The notes beneath the pieces are model-generated. The model was given only the letters and a program-made list of their open reading frames with translations. It was not told where the DNA came from and did no database searches. From Mesonia phycicola (GTDB lineage Bacteria; Bacteroidota; Bacteroidia; Flavobacteriales; Flavobacteriaceae): a stretch of DNA of 64,000 bases. The first letter of the stretch is position 1. Each line of letters starts with the position of its first letter. The DNA lies in assembly GCF_900141885.1 (NCBI RefSeq), contig NZ_FQYY01000009.1, positions 1 through 64,000 on the forward strand, read 5' to 3'. Positions 50,972 through 59,227 of this stretch are shown here, piece by piece. Made by a program: the position numbers and the translations under genes.

Positions 50972-52012
50972 ATGATACAATTCATTAAAAAGCATAGTAG
51001 AGAATTACTATATCAAATAATAATAACCTCTATTCTTTTTATATTTTATACGTTTATACAAAAAGGAGGCATTCATGAATACACTTTTATTAATAGTGTA
51101 ATTCCCTACCAGATTGTTTTTTTTAGTAATTATATGTTAGCAGCAATAATCACAGGTTATTATTTGCTGCCTAAATTGTACTCAAAAAATAAGTATACTG
51201 CCTTTTTATTAAGTCTTATAGTACTCCTTTTTTTAGTAATATTAATAGATGAGTTTGTATTAGAGAAGTTATATTTCCCCACAACTAGAGGTACTTATTT
51301 TCCTGGACTAATTTTTACATTGGTAGAAACTTTGCCAGTTATTTTACTTTTTGTAGGTTTTAAATTTGCTTGGGATTATCATGAGAAACAGCGAGAAATA
51401 GAATCATTAAAAAATTTGGTGCAAGAAAGTGAGCTTCAGTTTTTAAAATCTCAAATTAATCCTCATTTTCTTTTCAATAATTTAAATAACCTTTATTCAT
51501 ACGCTATTGAAAAATCTAGTAAAACACCAAAAATTATATTAGAACTCTCATCGGTATTGCGTTATATGCTATATGATTGCAAAGAGAATTTTGTATGGTT
51601 AGATAAAGAAATTGCTCATTTAAAAAACTTTACAGAGCTATATAAATTACAGATAGAACATCGTGGTATTATAAATTTTTCTGCTAATAATTTACCTAAT
51701 AATTATGCCATTGCACCTTTAATATTAATGGTGTTTATAGAAAATGCATTTAAACACAGTATAGCTAGCCAAACAGAGGGTATAGAAATAGATATTTTTA
51801 TAGAAGTTTTAAATGATGGTTTACTAAATTTTACGTGTAAAAATAGATTTTCTAATATAACCAATACCAATAGTTTAGCTAAAGGAATTGGATTGGTGAA
51901 TGTAAAGAAACGTTTAAATTTATTGTATGAACATAGCCACAAATTGTCTATAAAAGAAATAGATGATGTTTATATTGTAAAGCTTAGTATGCAATTAAAA
52001 CCTACCGTATAA
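50972..52012 (+). CDS. LytS/YehU-type sensor histidine kinase
   Basis: A 346-residue membrane kinase of the His_kinase (PF06580) class. Four hydrophobic helices fill residues 10-135, a short coiled linker follows, and the phosphorylated His165 sits in QINPHFLFNNLNNLYSYA. The ATPase domain has LILMVFIENAFKHS and GIGLVNVKKRLNLLY. Overlaps the response regulator by one base (TAATG). It presumably controls the divergent TonB receptor/DUF4374 unit; the signal is unknown. Confidence 0.9.
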   Translation: MIQFIKKHSRELLYQIIITSILFIFYTFIQKGGIHEYTFINSVIPYQIVFFSNYMLAAIITGYYLLPKLYSKNKYTAFLLSLIVLLFLVILIDEFVLEKLYFPTTRGTYFPGLIFTLVETLPVILLFVGFKFAWDYHEKQREIESLKNLVQESELQFLKSQINPHFLFNNLNNLYSYAIEKSSKTPKIILELSSVLRYMLYDCKENFVWLDKEIAHLKNFTELYKLQIEHRGIINFSANNLPNNYAIAPLILMVFIENAFKHSIASQTEGIEIDIFIEVLNDGLLNFTCKNRFSNITNTNSLAKGIGLVNVKKRLNLLYEHSHKLSIKEIDDVYIVKLSMQLKPTV

Positions 52013-52689
52013 TGATTAGTTGTATTATAATTGAAGACCAGCCGCCAGCGCAGCGTATTTTGCAAAAATATATTAAAGAGTCTAAATCTTTAGAGTTAAA
52101 GGCTGTTTTTGCAGATGTTATAAACGCAAGAGAATTTTTAGACAAAGAGAACGTTGCTCTTATTTTTTTAGATATACACTTGCCAAAATTATCTGGAATA
52201 GATTTTTTAAAATCATACTCCAGTCAAACAGAAATTATATTAACTACTGCTTTTGCAGATTATGCTTTAGAGAGTTATGAGTATAATGTAGTTGATTACT
52301 TGCTAAAACCCTTTTCTTATGAGCGTTTTATGCAAGCTGTTGAGAAAGTAAAAACGGTATCTCTTCAAGAAAAAAATAAATATGTTTTTATAAAATCTGG
52401 TTATGATTTAATTCAACTAGATCAAAATAAAATTATTTATATAAAAGCAGATGGAGATTATACAGAGATAAATACCTTAGATAAAAACTACTTAAGTACA
52501 GATACTTTAAAGCAGTGGCTAGAAAAATTGAATAGTAATTTTTATCAAGTGCATAAGTCTTTTATTGCTAATACTACACAACTACAAAAAATTTCTGGTA
52601 ACCAACTTTATATGCTTAATGAAGATGTTTTACCTATAGGAAGGGTTTATAAAAAAGATTTTATAGAAAAATTTCAAGAGAATTTTTAA
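52012..52689 (+). CDS. LytTR response regulator
   Basis: A 225-residue regulator: receiver domain with Asp54 in IFLDIHLPKLSG and Lys in DYLLKPFSYERF, then a LytTR DNA-binding domain (about 125-225) with YIKADGDYTEI and FYQVHKSFIAN. LytTR regulators bind paired 9-bp repeats about 21 bp apart, which is just what is found at 50875-50904. Partner of the preceding kinase. Confidence 0.92.
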   Translation: MISCIIIEDQPPAQRILQKYIKESKSLELKAVFADVINAREFLDKENVALIFLDIHLPKLSGIDFLKSYSSQTEIILTTAFADYALESYEYNVVDYLLKPFSYERFMQAVEKVKTVSLQEKNKYVFIKSGYDLIQLDQNKIIYIKADGDYTEINTLDKNYLSTDTLKQWLEKLNSNFYQVHKSFIANTTQLQKISGNQLYMLNEDVLPIGRVYKKDFIEKFQENF

Positions 52690-52709
52690 AGTAAATTAAT
52701 ATAAGCTCT

Positions 52710-53609
52710 CTAATTACAAGTGTTAGAAAACGTTTGGTTATAATTTTCAATCTGCTTTTTAGCTAAATTCTTTCCAAGTTTAATAAGCTCATTTGCTTTA
52801 TGAAAGTCAAAAGTTTTTGCAGAGTTAGAAGGAATATTGATAGTAATTTCTGGTTGGTATTGTTGGATGGTTAGTTTAGATAGCTTGTGTATCATTGCAG
52901 AACTGGTAATGTCTAGTAAAGAAAAATAACCTAAACTGTTTTTGTTTCCATCAGAAGTAATAAGATTACCAATAAGGTTGCTTAAATATTCTTTGTATTT
53001 ACTATTACCAAAAATACTAGGTTTTTGGTTTATTTCTTTAGCAGAAGTTTTTTCTATTTTATCTCCATAAAGATTAACAACCACTAAAATATCTCCTTCA
53101 TTTCTGTGTATATGTTCTATAGGAGTAGGGCATAATACACCACCGTCTACTAAATAAGTGTCTTTATACTCAATTGGTTTAATTGCGGTAGGTATGGCAA
53201 TAGAAGCTCTAATAGCGCTGTAAAAACTACCAGAGTTAAATACTACTTCTTTTTCATTAATTATATCTGTAGCTACTGCAGAAAATGGAATTCTCATCTC
53301 TTCAATAAGCATATCTGGTATAAAAGATTGCATTTCATTAAAAACACGCTCCCCCTTTAGAAAACCGTTTTTAGATAATGTAAAATCCATTAACCCCCAA
53401 ACCTTTCTTTTGTCTAAAGTTTTTACCCAATCCATGTACTCTGTGAGCTTGTTCATGGCATAGAGGCCACCAATTACAGCGCCTATAGAAGACCCAGATA
53501 TAGATGTGATGTTAAAACCTTGTCTTTCTAACTCATTAATAACTCCAATGTGGGCAAGCCCTTTTGAGCCTCCGCTAGATAATACTAATGCTACGTTTTT
53601 ATTTGGCAT
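52710..53609 (-). CDS. Patatin-like phospholipase (RssA-like)
   Basis: A 299-residue cytosolic serine lipase of the patatin family. Oxyanion motif SSGGSKGLAHIG at 11-22, nucleophile Ser41 in GSSIG (39-43) and the dyad Asp in YLVDGGVLCPTP near 155. No signal peptide, so action on inner-membrane or cytosolic lipids is expected. Convergent with the LytTR gene, 20 bp away, and downstream of the DUF3500 unit on the minus strand but separated from it by a terminator. Confidence 0.88.
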   Translation of the reverse strand: MPNKNVALVLSSGGSKGLAHIGVINELERQGFNITSISGSSIGAVIGGLYAMNKLTEYMDWVKTLDKRKVWGLMDFTLSKNGFLKGERVFNEMQSFIPDMLIEEMRIPFSAVATDIINEKEVVFNSGSFYSAIRASIAIPTAIKPIEYKDTYLVDGGVLCPTPIEHIHRNEGDILVVVNLYGDKIEKTSAKEINQKPSIFGNSKYKEYLSNLIGNLITSDGNKNSLGYFSLLDITSSAMIHKLSKLTIQQYQPEITINIPSNSAKTFDFHKANELIKLGKNLAKKQIENYNQTFSNTCN

Positions 53610-53680
53610 TTATATAAAAACTCTTATAAGTTAAAAGTTTAATATAACAATTTTTATGATTTATTACTCTACTTAAAATA

Positions 53681-53717
53681 AAAAGAGCTTGTAAAATATT
53701 TTTACAAGCTCTTTTTT
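53681..53717 (-). terminator. Terminator of the DUF3500 gene
   Basis: AAAAGAGCTTGTAAA / TTTACAAGCTCTTTT with a 5-nt loop; a T run follows on the minus strand. Confidence 0.88.
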
Positions 53718-53733
53718 ATGTAATAGAATTTTT

Positions 53734-55173
53734 TTAACTATTACTAGTAGTATGTGTATGCGTATGTGTTTGAGAATGGGAATGTGGTGTATTTATTAAG
53801 GTATAATCAAACTTAAATTTACTAGCCTTGTGGTGATCTGCCAAAGCGTAATGCTCTAAAAGAGTTTTAGGTCCATCTTGATTAATCATAAAAGCAAATA
53901 TACCGTAATCGCCTCCGTTATCTGTTGTAGGATTGTTTGGAATACGAGTAATTGTGTGTACGTGATTATAGTCTGCAATGGTAGAAGAGTTAGCTCCAGT
54001 AGAACCTTCTGTATTAAACTCTGCCCACAAGTATGGATTGTAAATTCTGTAGTAAAACTCTGATGTAGCTGTTGGGTTAGAGCCAGAGTCATTAATCCAT
54101 ACAAAATAAGTATCATCTATATTATTCATAATATCTGTCCACCATACATCTGCAAAAGTACCTGTTAGGTTATATACATATTCTTTCATCACTAAAATTA
54201 AATTAGCTTGAGCAGTTGCAGACATATCAGAATATTTTAAACCGGTTGCAAATCCAGAGTAGTCGTACGTACCTCTGTATGGGTCTGGGTCTCCGTTCAT
54301 ATCTGCTGGACCTACTTCTAAAGAATGTGAGGTAGAGGTAGAAGAAGCACTGGCTAATTCTGTTGCGTCTAAGCTGTTATAAAGGGTAAGTGCTAAATCT
54401 CTTTCATCAGAAAAAATATCAAAATCTTCTCCGTTGTAAGTATCTGCTGCAGGTTCTCCTCCTAAAAATGCAGGAACAATAGACACATTATCCCCGTGTA
54501 CTAAAAAGTTGATAGCGCAATGGTGACCGTCTAATTGAAAGCCCCAAGAACCACTTGTTTCTGGATCTCCAAACATATCTATAGAGTAAAATTCTGGATT
54601 CCAGGTATCACTCATAACTTCACTTAACCAACCTTCAGAAAGTTCTGTTATTTCATAAACTTTTTGGTAACCATCTGCACTTAAAAATAGTTGTAAAATA
54701 TCTTTAAAAGCAACTAATTGCTCATCAGATAAATCGCCATAAGTTATACCATCTCTGTTGCTATTGTTAGCAGGAGTGTTGTGCCAAAGGTAAAAACGCT
54801 CATCATCTAAGCATACAGAAGCTTCCTCTAATAAAGTGCTAGATAAAGAACTTCTAAAATCTACCATAGCTTCTCTCATCGTTTCAATTTCTGTGTCTGT
54901 AGATTGGCTTTCTTCACCATCTGTGTTACAGGCAGTAGTAGAGGCACTACCATCATCATTATCATCAGAATCACTGTCGTTAGATACATAACCATCAGGT
55001 TGATCGCAGGCAGAAATACTTACATCTGGATCTCCCAAGCCATCATCATCAGCATCGGCATACCAAATGGTTTCTGTACAGCTAGAATCTGAGCTGCTGT
55101 CATCATCACTACAAGAATAGATAAGAATTGTTGAGGTCATTAAAAGTAAACCTCTAAATGCAATTTTTTTCAT
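53734..55173 (-). CDS. DUF3500 lipoprotein with calcium-like repeat and His-rich tail
   Basis: A 479-residue lipoprotein (lipobox IYSC, Cys21). An Asp-rich segment (about 22-75: WYADADDDGLGDPDVS, NDSDSDDNDD) resembles thrombospondin type-3/calcium-binding repeats. The main domain (about 95-445) matches DUF3500: LWHNTPANNSNRDG, SWGFQLDGHHCAINFLV and YGIFAFMINQDGPKTL. The C-terminus is HSHSQTHTHTHTTSNS, seven His in 16 residues, suggesting metal binding. DUF3500 has no established function. A 21-bp-spaced repeat upstream and a LytTR pair next door suggest regulation by that pair. Confidence 0.8.
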   Translation of the reverse strand: MKKIAFRGLLLMTSTILIYSCSDDDSSSDSSCTETIWYADADDDGLGDPDVSISACDQPDGYVSNDSDSDDNDDGSASTTACNTDGEESQSTDTEIETMREAMVDFRSSLSSTLLEEASVCLDDERFYLWHNTPANNSNRDGITYGDLSDEQLVAFKDILQLFLSADGYQKVYEITELSEGWLSEVMSDTWNPEFYSIDMFGDPETSGSWGFQLDGHHCAINFLVHGDNVSIVPAFLGGEPAADTYNGEDFDIFSDERDLALTLYNSLDATELASASSTSTSHSLEVGPADMNGDPDPYRGTYDYSGFATGLKYSDMSATAQANLILVMKEYVYNLTGTFADVWWTDIMNNIDDTYFVWINDSGSNPTATSEFYYRIYNPYLWAEFNTEGSTGANSSTIADYNHVHTITRIPNNPTTDNGGDYGIFAFMINQDGPKTLLEHYALADHHKASKFKFDYTLINTPHSHSQTHTHTHTTSNS

Positions 55174-55241
55174 AATAATTGATTTTTTGTGGAGTAATTA
55201 TTATTGAAAAATACGAATAAGAAAGTTTCAACTAAAAAAAA

Positions 55242-55271
55242 TGAGGTAAACGCGTTTTAATTTGAGGTGAA
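55242..55271. promoter_or_regulatory. Candidate LytTR-type direct repeat upstream of the DUF3500 gene
   Basis: TGAGGTAAA (55242-55250) and TGAGGTGAA (55263-55271): 9-bp repeats with a 12-bp spacer, the same 21-bp geometry as 50875-50904 and a similar distance (about 70-98 bp) from the target gene. The bases do not fit the classic LytTR consensus, so the claim rests on geometry and context. Confidence 0.45.
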
Positions 55272-55277
55272 ATTTAT

Positions 55278-55970
55278 CTAAAGGTGGAAATTTTTTAAGA
55301 TGTTGTCTTTATAAGTAGAGCTTAACGGAATGGTTATGTTGTTAATCAAGATACTGTCTTTTTGTAAAGTGGTGATTTTATTTAAAGAAACGATGTAAGA
55401 ACGATGAGTTCTTTTAAAAAGTGTAGAAGGTAGTTTTTCTAGAATTCTTTTCATGGTATGCCTGGCTACAATCTTTTTTTCATCTTCTAAATATATTTTT
55501 ATATAATCATCTAATGCCTCAATATAAATAATGTCATTGTAATTTATCTGATGTAATTTGTAGTCTGCTTTTATAACTAAATAGTCATTTATACTGCTGC
55601 TTGCATTTTGTTCTAAATTAATTTCATGTTCAACTTTTTGTACGGCAACTTTAAAACGGTCTATAGAAAAAGGTTTAAGTAAATAGTCTGATGCATTAAG
55701 ATTAAAACCTTCTACTGCATATTGACTAAAAGCTGTAGTGAAAACTACTTTATATTTTTGTGTGAGAGCGTTACAAAAATCTATGCCGGTAGACTTTGGC
55801 ATATTTATATCTAAAAATAGTACTTCTACTTGGTGTTTTTTTAAAAATGCTAAAGCTTCTTCTTGAGAGGTAAATTTAGCAAGCAATTGTATAGAGCTTA
55901 TTTTGTTACAGTAGGTTTCTATAACATTTAATGCCAATGGCTCATCATCTAGGGCTATTGCTTTTATCAC
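55278..55970 (-). CDS. LytTR response regulator (second pair)
   Basis: A 230-residue regulator with receiver Asp54 in LFLDINMPKSTGID and DYLLKPFSIDRF, and a LytTR domain (about 130-230) with YIEALDDYIKIYL and FKRTHRSYIVSLNKI. Its start overlaps the kinase gene by four bases. The DUF3500 lipoprotein gene downstream is the likely target. Confidence 0.92.
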   Translation of the reverse strand: MIKAIALDDEPLALNVIETYCNKISSIQLLAKFTSQEEALAFLKKHQVEVLFLDINMPKSTGIDFCNALTQKYKVVFTTAFSQYAVEGFNLNASDYLLKPFSIDRFKVAVQKVEHEINLEQNASSSINDYLVIKADYKLHQINYNDIIYIEALDDYIKIYLEDEKKIVARHTMKRILEKLPSTLFKRTHRSYIVSLNKITTLQKDSILINNITIPLSSTYKDNILKNFHL

Positions 55971-56992
55971 GATAAATCAATATAAAGTTTGCAACAATAG
56001 GTGTTATTTTCTTCTATTATTTGAAGATTGAATTTTTCAGGGTATAAAATTTTTAATCTTTTTAAATTATTATTCATACCTTCTTGTGTGTTCTTTGTTT
56101 GTAATTGCTCTCTATTAACAACAATGGTATTCTCTACAGCTAAATTTACATTAAAATCTGAAACTTCAATTTCAATATTAATATGAGAGGGTTTTTCTGT
56201 GCTTACTCCATATTTAAAAGCATTTTCTATGTAATTAATAAAAAGTAACGGGGCTATTTTTTGGCTTTCAATATTACCAATTACCTTATAATTCACTTTC
56301 GTTTTATCGCTAATTCTTAATTTTTGTAAGGCTATAAAATTTTCTATTTGTTCAATTTCTTTAGATAATAATACCGTATGACTTTCACTTTCTGTAACTA
56401 CATAGCGAGTTAATTGAGATAGTTTTAAAATTGAATCTGGTGTTTCTTCTGCCTTTAAAAGAGCTAATGCATAAATATTATTAAGTGTATTAAATAAAAA
56501 ATGCGGATTAATTTTAGCTTTTAAAAAATTAAGTTCTGCAGTTAATTTTTGTTGAGTAGTTATTTGTAAACGTTCTTCTAATTTTAAAAATAGAGATAAT
56601 AGCCATACAGCTATATATTGAAAAAATATGCCGTGATTAAAATAAATTAATCTAAAAAATATATTTCCTGGAGGGCTATTTGTTGAAAGAGGTGGATGAA
56701 TGTTATTTTCTATTGAAAATAGAAATTGAGGTAGATAAAAAATAAGTAAACAACTAATAATTAAAGCAACTGTATATTGTGTCCACTTTTTTGGATGGTA
56801 CAGTTTAGGGAATAATACATAATAATGAACAAAGAAAAACAAAAGCATTAATACGTAAGAGAAAAAATTACGTAAAAAATGAGGCATTAAAAATAACTCC
56901 CAACCTTCATTTAAATGTGGAGAGCTTAAAATAGGAATGCTTAGTATTAAAAATGAGAGTAACCAATGTATGGTTATTTTTTTGTTTTTCAA
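55967..56992 (-). CDS. LytS/YehU-type sensor histidine kinase (second pair)
   Basis: A 341-residue membrane kinase with about four transmembrane helices before residue 135 and His164 in KINPHFLFNTLNNIYALA. The ATPase N box reads LLFINYIENAFKYG. The likely start is a TTG at 56992 (MKNKKITIHW); the first in-frame ATG would remove the first helix. Only four bases separate that start from a 17-bp perfect inverted repeat. Coupled with the response regulator by a 4-bp overlap. Confidence 0.88.
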   Translation of the reverse strand: MKNKKITIHWLLSFLILSIPILSSPHLNEGWELFLMPHFLRNFFSYVLMLLFFFVHYYVLFPKLYHPKKWTQYTVALIISCLLIFYLPQFLFSIENNIHPPLSTNSPPGNIFFRLIYFNHGIFFQYIAVWLLSLFLKLEERLQITTQQKLTAELNFLKAKINPHFLFNTLNNIYALALLKAEETPDSILKLSQLTRYVVTESESHTVLLSKEIEQIENFIALQKLRISDKTKVNYKVIGNIESQKIAPLLFINYIENAFKYGVSTEKPSHINIEIEVSDFNVNLAVENTIVVNREQLQTKNTQEGMNNNLKRLKILYPEKFNLQIIEENNTYCCKLYIDLS

Positions 56993-56996
56993 TTGT

Positions 56997-57042
56997 AATA
57001 TTTAATAGAGGTCTATAAATATAGTGACCTCTATTAAATATT
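56997..57042. promoter_or_regulatory. 17-bp perfect inverted repeat before the second kinase
   Basis: AATATTTAATAGAGGTC (56997-57013) pairs perfectly with GACCTCTATTAAATATT (57026-57042) across a 12-nt loop. It fills the gap between the end of the dehalogenase-like gene (57075) and the TTG start of the kinase (56992). There is no T run on the minus strand, so it is not a standard terminator. It may be a factor-dependent terminator, an operator or an mRNA structure. Confidence 0.7.
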
Positions 57043-57074
57043 ATATAAAATACTAGTAGATTTTTTTTAAATAC

Positions 57075-57866
57075 TTATTTATAGGTAACTAAAATATCTG
57101 CTACTTTTTGTAAATCTGAAGCTACAATTTCTGTCTCTGGTGCTAATGGAAATAATTGTTGACCTGGTCTACCAATAAATGCGGCTCTCCAGCCGGCCCA
57201 ACGAGCTCCTGCAACATCCCAACCGTGAGCAGCAATTAACATTGCTTCTTCATTTTTAATTCCCATTTTTCTAGCAGCCCAATCGTAAGCATCTTTAAAA
57301 GGTTTAAATTTACCTATGTCTTCCACACTTAATCTTTCTTCAAAAAAGTGAGTTAATCCTGCACTTTCAAATTGTTTTTTTACACCTTCGTTAGAAGAGT
57401 TAGTGAAAGAAACTAATTTGTAACCGTCTTCTTTTAATTGTGCCAATGCCTTTTTTACATCTGGGTGTGCTGGTAAACCTCTAAGTGCATTTAAAATTAC
57501 GTCTCTAGCTTCTGATTCTGAAATTTTAATATTATTGTTAGCAGCCACCATTTGTAGAGCTGCAGCGCCAATATTACCAAAGTGGTCATATTGACCGCTA
57601 GCGGTAGTAACTAAAGAGTATTGCAGCATAGTAGTAAACCAAAGACTTAATAAATCTTCATTACCATTTAAGGCTTTACCTACTTGTTTTTTCATTTGAG
57701 TAAGGTCTAGTAAAGTTTCGTTTACATCAAAAAATAAAACTTTTGGTCTAGATAAATTTTCCATATTGGTTTTTTTATTACTGTTATAAATTACGCTTGG
57801 GGCTACAATACCTGATAAGCCTAGCATGCCTACTTTTTTAATAAAATCTCTTTTATTAGAATTCAT
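57075..57866 (-). CDS. Haloacid dehalogenase type II-like HAD hydrolase with export-like leader
   Basis: A 263-residue HAD-superfamily protein close to (S)-2-haloacid dehalogenases: nucleophile Asp47 in VLFFDVNETLLDL, SFTNSS (motif II), Lys in KPFKDAYDWAARK and MLIAAHGWDVAGARWAG (motif III). Ahead of the domain is a 34-residue leader NKRDFIKKVGMLGLSGIVAP resembling a Tat signal with KR for RR; a second Met (MENLSRPK, 57764) gives a leaderless form. Export of this family is unusual. Third gene of the TetR group. Confidence 0.82.
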   Translation of the reverse strand: MNSNKRDFIKKVGMLGLSGIVAPSVIYNSNKKTNMENLSRPKVLFFDVNETLLDLTQMKKQVGKALNGNEDLLSLWFTTMLQYSLVTTASGQYDHFGNIGAAALQMVAANNNIKISESEARDVILNALRGLPAHPDVKKALAQLKEDGYKLVSFTNSSNEGVKKQFESAGLTHFFEERLSVEDIGKFKPFKDAYDWAARKMGIKNEEAMLIAAHGWDVAGARWAGWRAAFIGRPGQQLFPLAPETEIVASDLQKVADILVTYK

Positions 57867-57891
57867 ATTTAAGTTAAAATTGGTTTAGTTG

Positions 57892-57930
57892 AAAAAACAA
57901 AGGCTGCTGGTTTAATACCATCAGCCTTTG
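57892..57930 (-). terminator. Terminator of the AhpD-like gene
   Basis: CAAAGGCTG (57898-57906) pairs with CAGCCTTTG (57922-57930), continuing inward with TGGTTTAATACCA; six Ts follow on the minus strand. It may separate the dehalogenase-like gene from the AhpD-like gene. Confidence 0.82.
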
Positions 57931-57939
57931 TGGGGTTAC

Positions 57940-58506
57940 TTATTGTTTTTTCCAATCAAATTTTTTAAACCCTTCGTCAAGAGGAGTTTCTGCAAGGTGG
58001 TTGGTGTAATTACTAATTGTTTTTTGAGCTAGCCCTAATACAATTTCTAACAATTGTCTTTGGGTAAAGCCTGCCTCATAAAAAGCTTGTGTTTCTACTT
58101 GGCTAACATTACCTCGGTTTCTTACCATAGATAATATAGTCTTTCTAAGAATCTCTAATTTTTTAGTAGGCAATTCTGTTTCATTTCTTAATGCATCTGT
58201 TATTGCATCATCTACTTTCATAGATTTTGCAATTGCAGTGTGTGCTGGTACGCAATAATGGCAATTATGCTCTACATTAATTGTTTGCCATAAAACAGTA
58301 AATTCTTCTGTAGTAAATGATGAATTAATCACTAATTCATGCATATTTTGATATGCCTCTAAAAGCCCTGGTGCTTCTGCTAATACTCCATGTAAATTAG
58401 GAATGTAGCCGTAGGCTTTTTTTGATTTTTCTAGTAAATCTTTACTTTTTTCTGGTGCAGATTCAATAGTGTGAATAGTTAATTTTTCTTCTTTTGTAGT
58501 ACTCAT
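57940..58506 (-). CDS. Carboxymuconolactone decarboxylase/AhpD-like protein
   Basis: A 188-residue protein of the CMD/AhpD family with redox motif CHYC (Cys82, Cys85) and the proton-relay His89 in HNCHYCVPAHTAIA, pointing to peroxidase or disulfide-reductase chemistry rather than decarboxylation. It lies between the TetR gene and the dehalogenase-like gene on the same strand. A 20-bp operator matching the TetR site sits 27 bp upstream of its start. Oxidative or electrophile defence is inferred. Confidence 0.85.
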   Translation of the reverse strand: MSTTKEEKLTIHTIESAPEKSKDLLEKSKKAYGYIPNLHGVLAEAPGLLEAYQNMHELVINSSFTTEEFTVLWQTINVEHNCHYCVPAHTAIAKSMKVDDAITDALRNETELPTKKLEILRKTILSMVRNRGNVSQVETQAFYEAGFTQRQLLEIVLGLAQKTISNYTNHLAETPLDEGFKKFDWKKQ

Positions 58507-58532
58507 AGTTTCTTTTTTAATTATTAATTAAG

Positions 58533-58552
58533 AACTAAGTGACTGATTAGTT
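58533..58552. promoter_or_regulatory. TetR operator site 2
   Basis: AACTAAGTGACTGATTAGTT, arms AACTAA and TTAGTT with an 8-bp spacer, identical to site 1 (59148-59167) at 16 of 20 positions. It lies 27-46 bp upstream of the AhpD-like start. Confidence 0.65.
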
Positions 58553-58563
58553 AGTGTGATTTT

Positions 58564-59127
58564 TTATAAATTTTTAAACGTATTCTCTATATAATTGTCT
58601 AATTGTTCTTTATTGAACATTTTAGTAGCAGAAGAAAGACCAAACATAGCAATTAGTAAATAATCTGCTTGCTGCTCTATAATGTTTTGTTGTTTACTTT
58701 TATCGTGTTTTAAAGCAATAGAAAAACTTTCTTTTACATTTTGTGTAAAACTAGTTAATGCTTGAGCTATTTGAGTACTTGCTTCTTGGCCAATCTCATT
58801 AGCTGCATTAGTTACAAAACAGCCTTTGGCAATATCATTATCTTTTGAAAACTCAATAAACTCATAAAAATATTCTTTAATACCTTCTATACCGCTTTCA
58901 GATTTTTGTAGCTTTTGTATAAGCTTTCCAAGTTTTTTTTTGTAGCATTTAATACTTTCTAAAAAAATACCATCTTTATTACCAAAACTAGAATAGATGG
59001 AGAACTTATTAATACCCATTTCTTTTTCTAGCATTTGCATAGAAGTAGTTTTATAACCGTTTAGCCAGAATAAATTCATAGCTTTTTCAATTACTTCTTC
59101 TTCGTTATATTTTTTTAATCTTGGCAT
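58564..59127 (-). CDS. TetR/AcrR-family regulator
   Basis: A 187-residue repressor. The N-terminal helix-turn-helix spans about residues 8-50 (EEVIEKAMNLFWLNGYKTTSMQMLEKEMGINKFSIYSSFG in outline); the C-terminal ligand domain contains GCFVTNAANEI, typical of the group that controls AhpD-like and nitroreductase genes. Its own promoter box is overlapped by operator site 1, so it should repress itself as well as the downstream genes. Confidence 0.9.
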   Translation of the reverse strand: MPRLKKYNEEEVIEKAMNLFWLNGYKTTSMQMLEKEMGINKFSIYSSFGNKDGIFLESIKCYKKKLGKLIQKLQKSESGIEGIKEYFYEFIEFSKDNDIAKGCFVTNAANEIGQEASTQIAQALTSFTQNVKESFSIALKHDKSKQQNIIEQQADYLLIAMFGLSSATKMFNKEQLDNYIENTFKNL

Positions 59128-59144
59128 CTACTTGTATTGTTTAA

Positions 59145-59167
59145 CAAAACTAACTAATTGGTTAGTT
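59145..59167. promoter_or_regulatory. TetR operator site 1 overlapping the tetR promoter
   Basis: AACTAACTAATTGGTTAGTT at 59148-59167 has long inverted arms: AAAACTAAC (59146-59154) pairs with GTTAGTTTT (59161-59169). It overlaps a minus-strand -7 box TAGTTTTG (59145-59152), 18 bp before the tetR start. Strong candidate for autorepression. Confidence 0.75.
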
Positions 59168-59227
59168 TTAAAAAATGATTTAACTTTTTTTTAATGGACA
59201 GTATTAACTATAAAAAGTATGTATTTT

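Noticed and set aside
53878-54116. Frames on both strands inside the DUF3500 gene
   Set aside because: Alternate-frame shadows of a repetitive, low-complexity coding region.
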